DNA of 16,630 nt from Pseudomonadota bacterium. Lineage in GTDB: Bacteria > Pseudomonadota > Gammaproteobacteria > Xanthomonadales > Xanthomonadaceae. Of this stretch, positions 14,681 through 16,630 are shown piece after piece; position 1 is the stretch's first letter; every line of letters starts with the position of its first letter. The stretch spans positions 1 to 16,630 of the forward strand of contig JAFAFF010000150.1 in assembly GCA_023423605.1 (NCBI GenBank), in the 5' to 3' direction. A program made the position numbers and the translations under genes. The notes below the pieces were generated by a model. That model was not told the origin of the DNA. It saw only the letters and a program-made list of their open reading frames with translations, and did no database searches.

Positions 14681-15418
14681 ATGACCACGCTCTTCATCTC
14701 CGACCTGCATCTGGACGCCAGCCGTCCGGCAATCACCGATCTGTTCCTTGAGTTCCTGCGCCGCGAGGGTCCCGCCGCGGATGCGCTGTACATTCTTGGC
14801 GATCTGTTCGAGGCCTGGATCGGCGACGACGCGCCCTCGCCCGCCGGCGATGCGGTGGCCGTGGCGCTCAGGGCAGTGGCCGATGCCGGTGTGCCGGTGT
14901 ATTTCATCCGTGGCAACCGCGACTTCCTGCTGGGCGAAGACTATGCCCGCCGATCCGGCATGCGGATCCTGCCGGACCCGAGCGTGATCGACCTGTACGG
15001 CAAGCCGGTACTGCTGCAGCACGGCGACCTGCTGTGCACGGACGATATTCCGTACCAGCAGTTTCGTGCGCAGACGCGCGATCCCGCGTTCCAGGCGCAG
15101 TTCCTGTCGCAGCCGCTGGCGGCCCGCGTTGCTTTCGCGCAGAAAGCACGCGATACCAGCCAGAGCCGGCAGTCGGAGATGAAGCAGGGCGACCGCGCAC
15201 AGTTCGAAGCCGTGACCGACGTAGCCCCGGCCGAGGTGCAGGCGACCTTCGCGCGCTATGGCGTGGACACGATGATCCATGGCCATACCCATCGCCCGGC
15301 GATCCATGAGCTGCAGGTGGCGGGCCGTGGCTGCAGGCGTATCGTACTTGGCGACTGGTACGAGCAGGGTTCGGTACTGCGCGTGGATGCGGACAGGATG
15401 ATCCTGGAGACGTTGTAA
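14681..15418 (+). CDS. lpxH: UDP-2,3-diacylglucosamine diphosphatase LpxH
   Basis: The 245-residue peripheral membrane enzyme hydrolyses UDP-2,3-diacylglucosamine to lipid X and UMP, the fourth step of lipid A synthesis. It is a calcineurin-like phosphoesterase, and the di-manganese ligands fall at the E. coli LpxH positions: Asp8 and His10 (ISDLHL), Asp41 (LGDLFE), Asn79 (RGNRDF) and His114 (QHGD), followed by the His cluster IHGHTHRP (199-206). Start 14681 gives the canonical [11 protein letters not shown]; the ATG at 14672 overlaps the -10 box and a start at 14582 would run through the repeat. An adjacent promoter at 14668-14673 suggests leaderless translation. The gene is monocistronic here; no clear terminator follows. 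Confidence 0.96.
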   Translation: MTTLFISDLHLDASRPAITDLFLEFLRREGPAADALYILGDLFEAWIGDDAPSPAGDAVAVALRAVADAGVPVYFIRGNRDFLLGEDYARRSGMRILPDPSVIDLYGKPVLLQHGDLLCTDDIPYQQFRAQTRDPAFQAQFLSQPLAARVAFAQKARDTSQSRQSEMKQGDRAQFEAVTDVAPAEVQATFARYGVDTMIHGHTHRPAIHELQVAGRGCRRIVLGDWYEQGSVLRVDADRMILETL

Positions 15419-15539
15419 CCGCGCACGCCGACCGCGATTCGTGGCAGAACCTTGCGCGGGAATGCACGCCGCGGCGATTTCATCCGCCGTATTGCGGCCG
15501 CCAACGTGATGCCTGCAAGGAGAACAAGGGGAATCGCTG

Positions 15540-16630
15540 ATGCCCGACCAGAGCGCCGCAACCATCGACAAGGCCGGTGGTGCCCTCCTGTACATCGGCC
15601 TGTTCTTCGACGGCACGCGTAACAATGTCCACAACCTGTCGATGCAACGTCGTCCCGCGCCTGCCGTTGCACACGGTCCGGCGCCACGCGCCGACGATGC
15701 GTCGCCCTACCAGAGCCGGCCGACCAGCAGCTACGACAACGGGCCGACCAATATTGCCCGGCTGCACCGTCTCTATCCCGACACGCGCAGTGGTGCCTCC
15801 GGTCCTCCCTCACTGGCGATCTATACCGAAGGCGCAGGAACACGCGATGGCCAGCCGGATGATCTGATCGGACTGGCCTTCGGTACCGGTACAACAGGCG
15901 TACGTGCCAAGGCGCAGAGGGCACTGCGGGATCAGTTGCCGGGCGCGCTGCAGCTACTGTCGCCCCTGTTGTCGATGCCGATCACCGGCGTGCGCGTGGA
16001 CCTGTTCGGTTATTCGCGTGGCGCTGCCTCCGCGCGTGAGGTGGCCAGGGAACTGGCCGGTTGGTCATCCGCCCGGTGGCAGGGCCTGCTGCGCGAAGCG
16101 GGTCTGGCCATTGCACCATCGTTCTCCCTGCCGTCCCCGGTCATCCGTTTCATTGGCCTGTTCGACACCGTGGTCGCCATGCGCAACGCCCCGCAGGATG
16201 CACTGCCACGCCTGCGCCTGCCGGGCGGGATCGCCGACAAGGTGGTGCAGCTGGTGGCACGCGACGAGCACCGCGAGCATTTCGCCTTGACGTCCGTGAC
16301 CCCGGAACATGAGCAGATGGCACTGCCCGGGGCGCACGCCGATATCGGCGGTGGAAACACCCGTGACCAGGAGGGCCCCAAGCTGCTGACGCGACCACGC
16401 AGCCAGCGCATCGCGCGACCTCCTTTCGCGGATTTCGCCACGCCGGACGAGGCATGGCTGCGTGCCACCGACAGTCACCGCCGGGCAGAGGCCGAAGCGG
16501 AGGAATGGCGCACGCAACTGGGGCTGGATGAAACCTCGGTCTGGGTGGACAGCTGGCATCAGTGGCTGCGGCAACGCCAGGCGGGCAGCCGTAGTGTGTT
16601 GCCCACGCCCACGCTGTATGTGTATTCGGC
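15540..16630 (+). CDS. DUF2235/Tle1-like alpha/beta-hydrolase, candidate secreted lipase effector (partial)
   Basis: The frame is open from ATG 15540 to the window edge (363 residues, no stop), so the C-terminus is missing. Family marks of DUF2235 are in order: LFFDGTRNN (Asp24), IYTEGAGT near 95, the nucleophile elbow GYSRGA (Ser159), LFDTVVAM (Asp209) and GAHADIGGG (His266), a plausible Ser-Asp-His triad. Characterised DUF2235 members are Tle1-type phospholipases delivered by type VI secretion, which attack membrane lipids of rivals; other members have unknown roles. No signal peptide is seen, as expected for such effectors. AAGGGG 8 bases upstream supports the start. Codons such as CTA, TCA, AGG, ACA and GTA are commoner here than in neighbouring genes, which hints at acquired DNA. 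The secretion route and any immunity gene lie beyond the window, so the toxin role is inference. Confidence 0.85.
   Translation, partial: MPDQSAATIDKAGGALLYIGLFFDGTRNNVHNLSMQRRPAPAVAHGPAPRADDASPYQSRPTSSYDNGPTNIARLHRLYPDTRSGASGPPSLAIYTEGAGTRDGQPDDLIGLAFGTGTTGVRAKAQRALRDQLPGALQLLSPLLSMPITGVRVDLFGYSRGAASAREVARELAGWSSARWQGLLREAGLAIAPSFSLPSPVIRFIGLFDTVVAMRNAPQDALPRLRLPGGIADKVVQLVARDEHREHFALTSVTPEHEQMALPGAHADIGGGNTRDQEGPKLLTRPRSQRIARPPFADFATPDEAWLRATDSHRRAEAEAEEWRTQLGLDETSVWVDSWHQWLRQRQAGSRSVLPTPTLYVYS

Noticed and set aside
15419..15459. CCGCGCA/TGCGCGG inverted repeat after lpxH as terminator
   Set aside because: A 7-bp stem with a 27-base loop and no T tract is not convincing.

Overview
The window is GC-rich (roughly two thirds G+C) gammaproteobacterial DNA. 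Several signs point to Stenotrophomonas, probably the S. maltophilia complex or a close relative: a GTAG-headed palindromic element of the SMAG type (14601-14649), Xanthomonadaceae-like proteins such as a 334-residue NAD-type isocitrate dehydrogenase, and a phoB-phoR-ppk-ppx cluster. Genus assignment is inference. There is no rRNA, CRISPR array, insertion sequence or integrase. Almost everything is ordinary chromosome. The exception is the right edge, where a toxin-like gene runs out of the window.

Left part (1-5005). A tRNA-Pro(TGG) on the minus strand has its own recognisable promoter. A plus-strand seven-helix Bax-inhibitor/YccA-type membrane protein follows and ends at a clear intrinsic terminator. 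Next come minus-strand genes: a LysR regulator, an isochorismatase-fold cysteine hydrolase with a signal peptide just upstream of it, NAD-type isocitrate dehydrogenase with its own terminator and a structured leader, and a two-gene redox operon (monothiol/dithiol glutaredoxin followed by an AhpD-like protein, stop and start overlapping as ATGA).

Centre (5147-12814). An exported M48 metalloprotease of the BepA type, most likely starting at a TTG, is followed by the phosphate and polyphosphate cluster. phoB is preceded by a three-repeat Pho box, phoR follows after 76 bases, and ppk overlaps the phoR stop by four bases. ppx lies 183 bases further on and appears to have its own, possibly leaderless, promoter. 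Together these sense phosphate starvation, regulate the Pho regulon, and make and degrade polyphosphate.

Right part (12916-16630). A GT4 glycosyltransferase overlaps a PAP2-type phosphatase gene, suggesting an envelope glycan or lipid-linked function. A SMAG dimer then abuts the promoter of lpxH (lipid A biosynthesis), which appears to be transcribed without a leader. The last gene, open to the window edge, encodes a DUF2235/Tle1-like alpha/beta-hydrolase. This family contains type VI secretion phospholipase toxins, and this gene is the best candidate for something unusual here.

No stretch longer than 300 bases lacks a gene. The largest gaps (98-341, 4078-4322, 11108-11290) hold the promoters and hairpins listed below.
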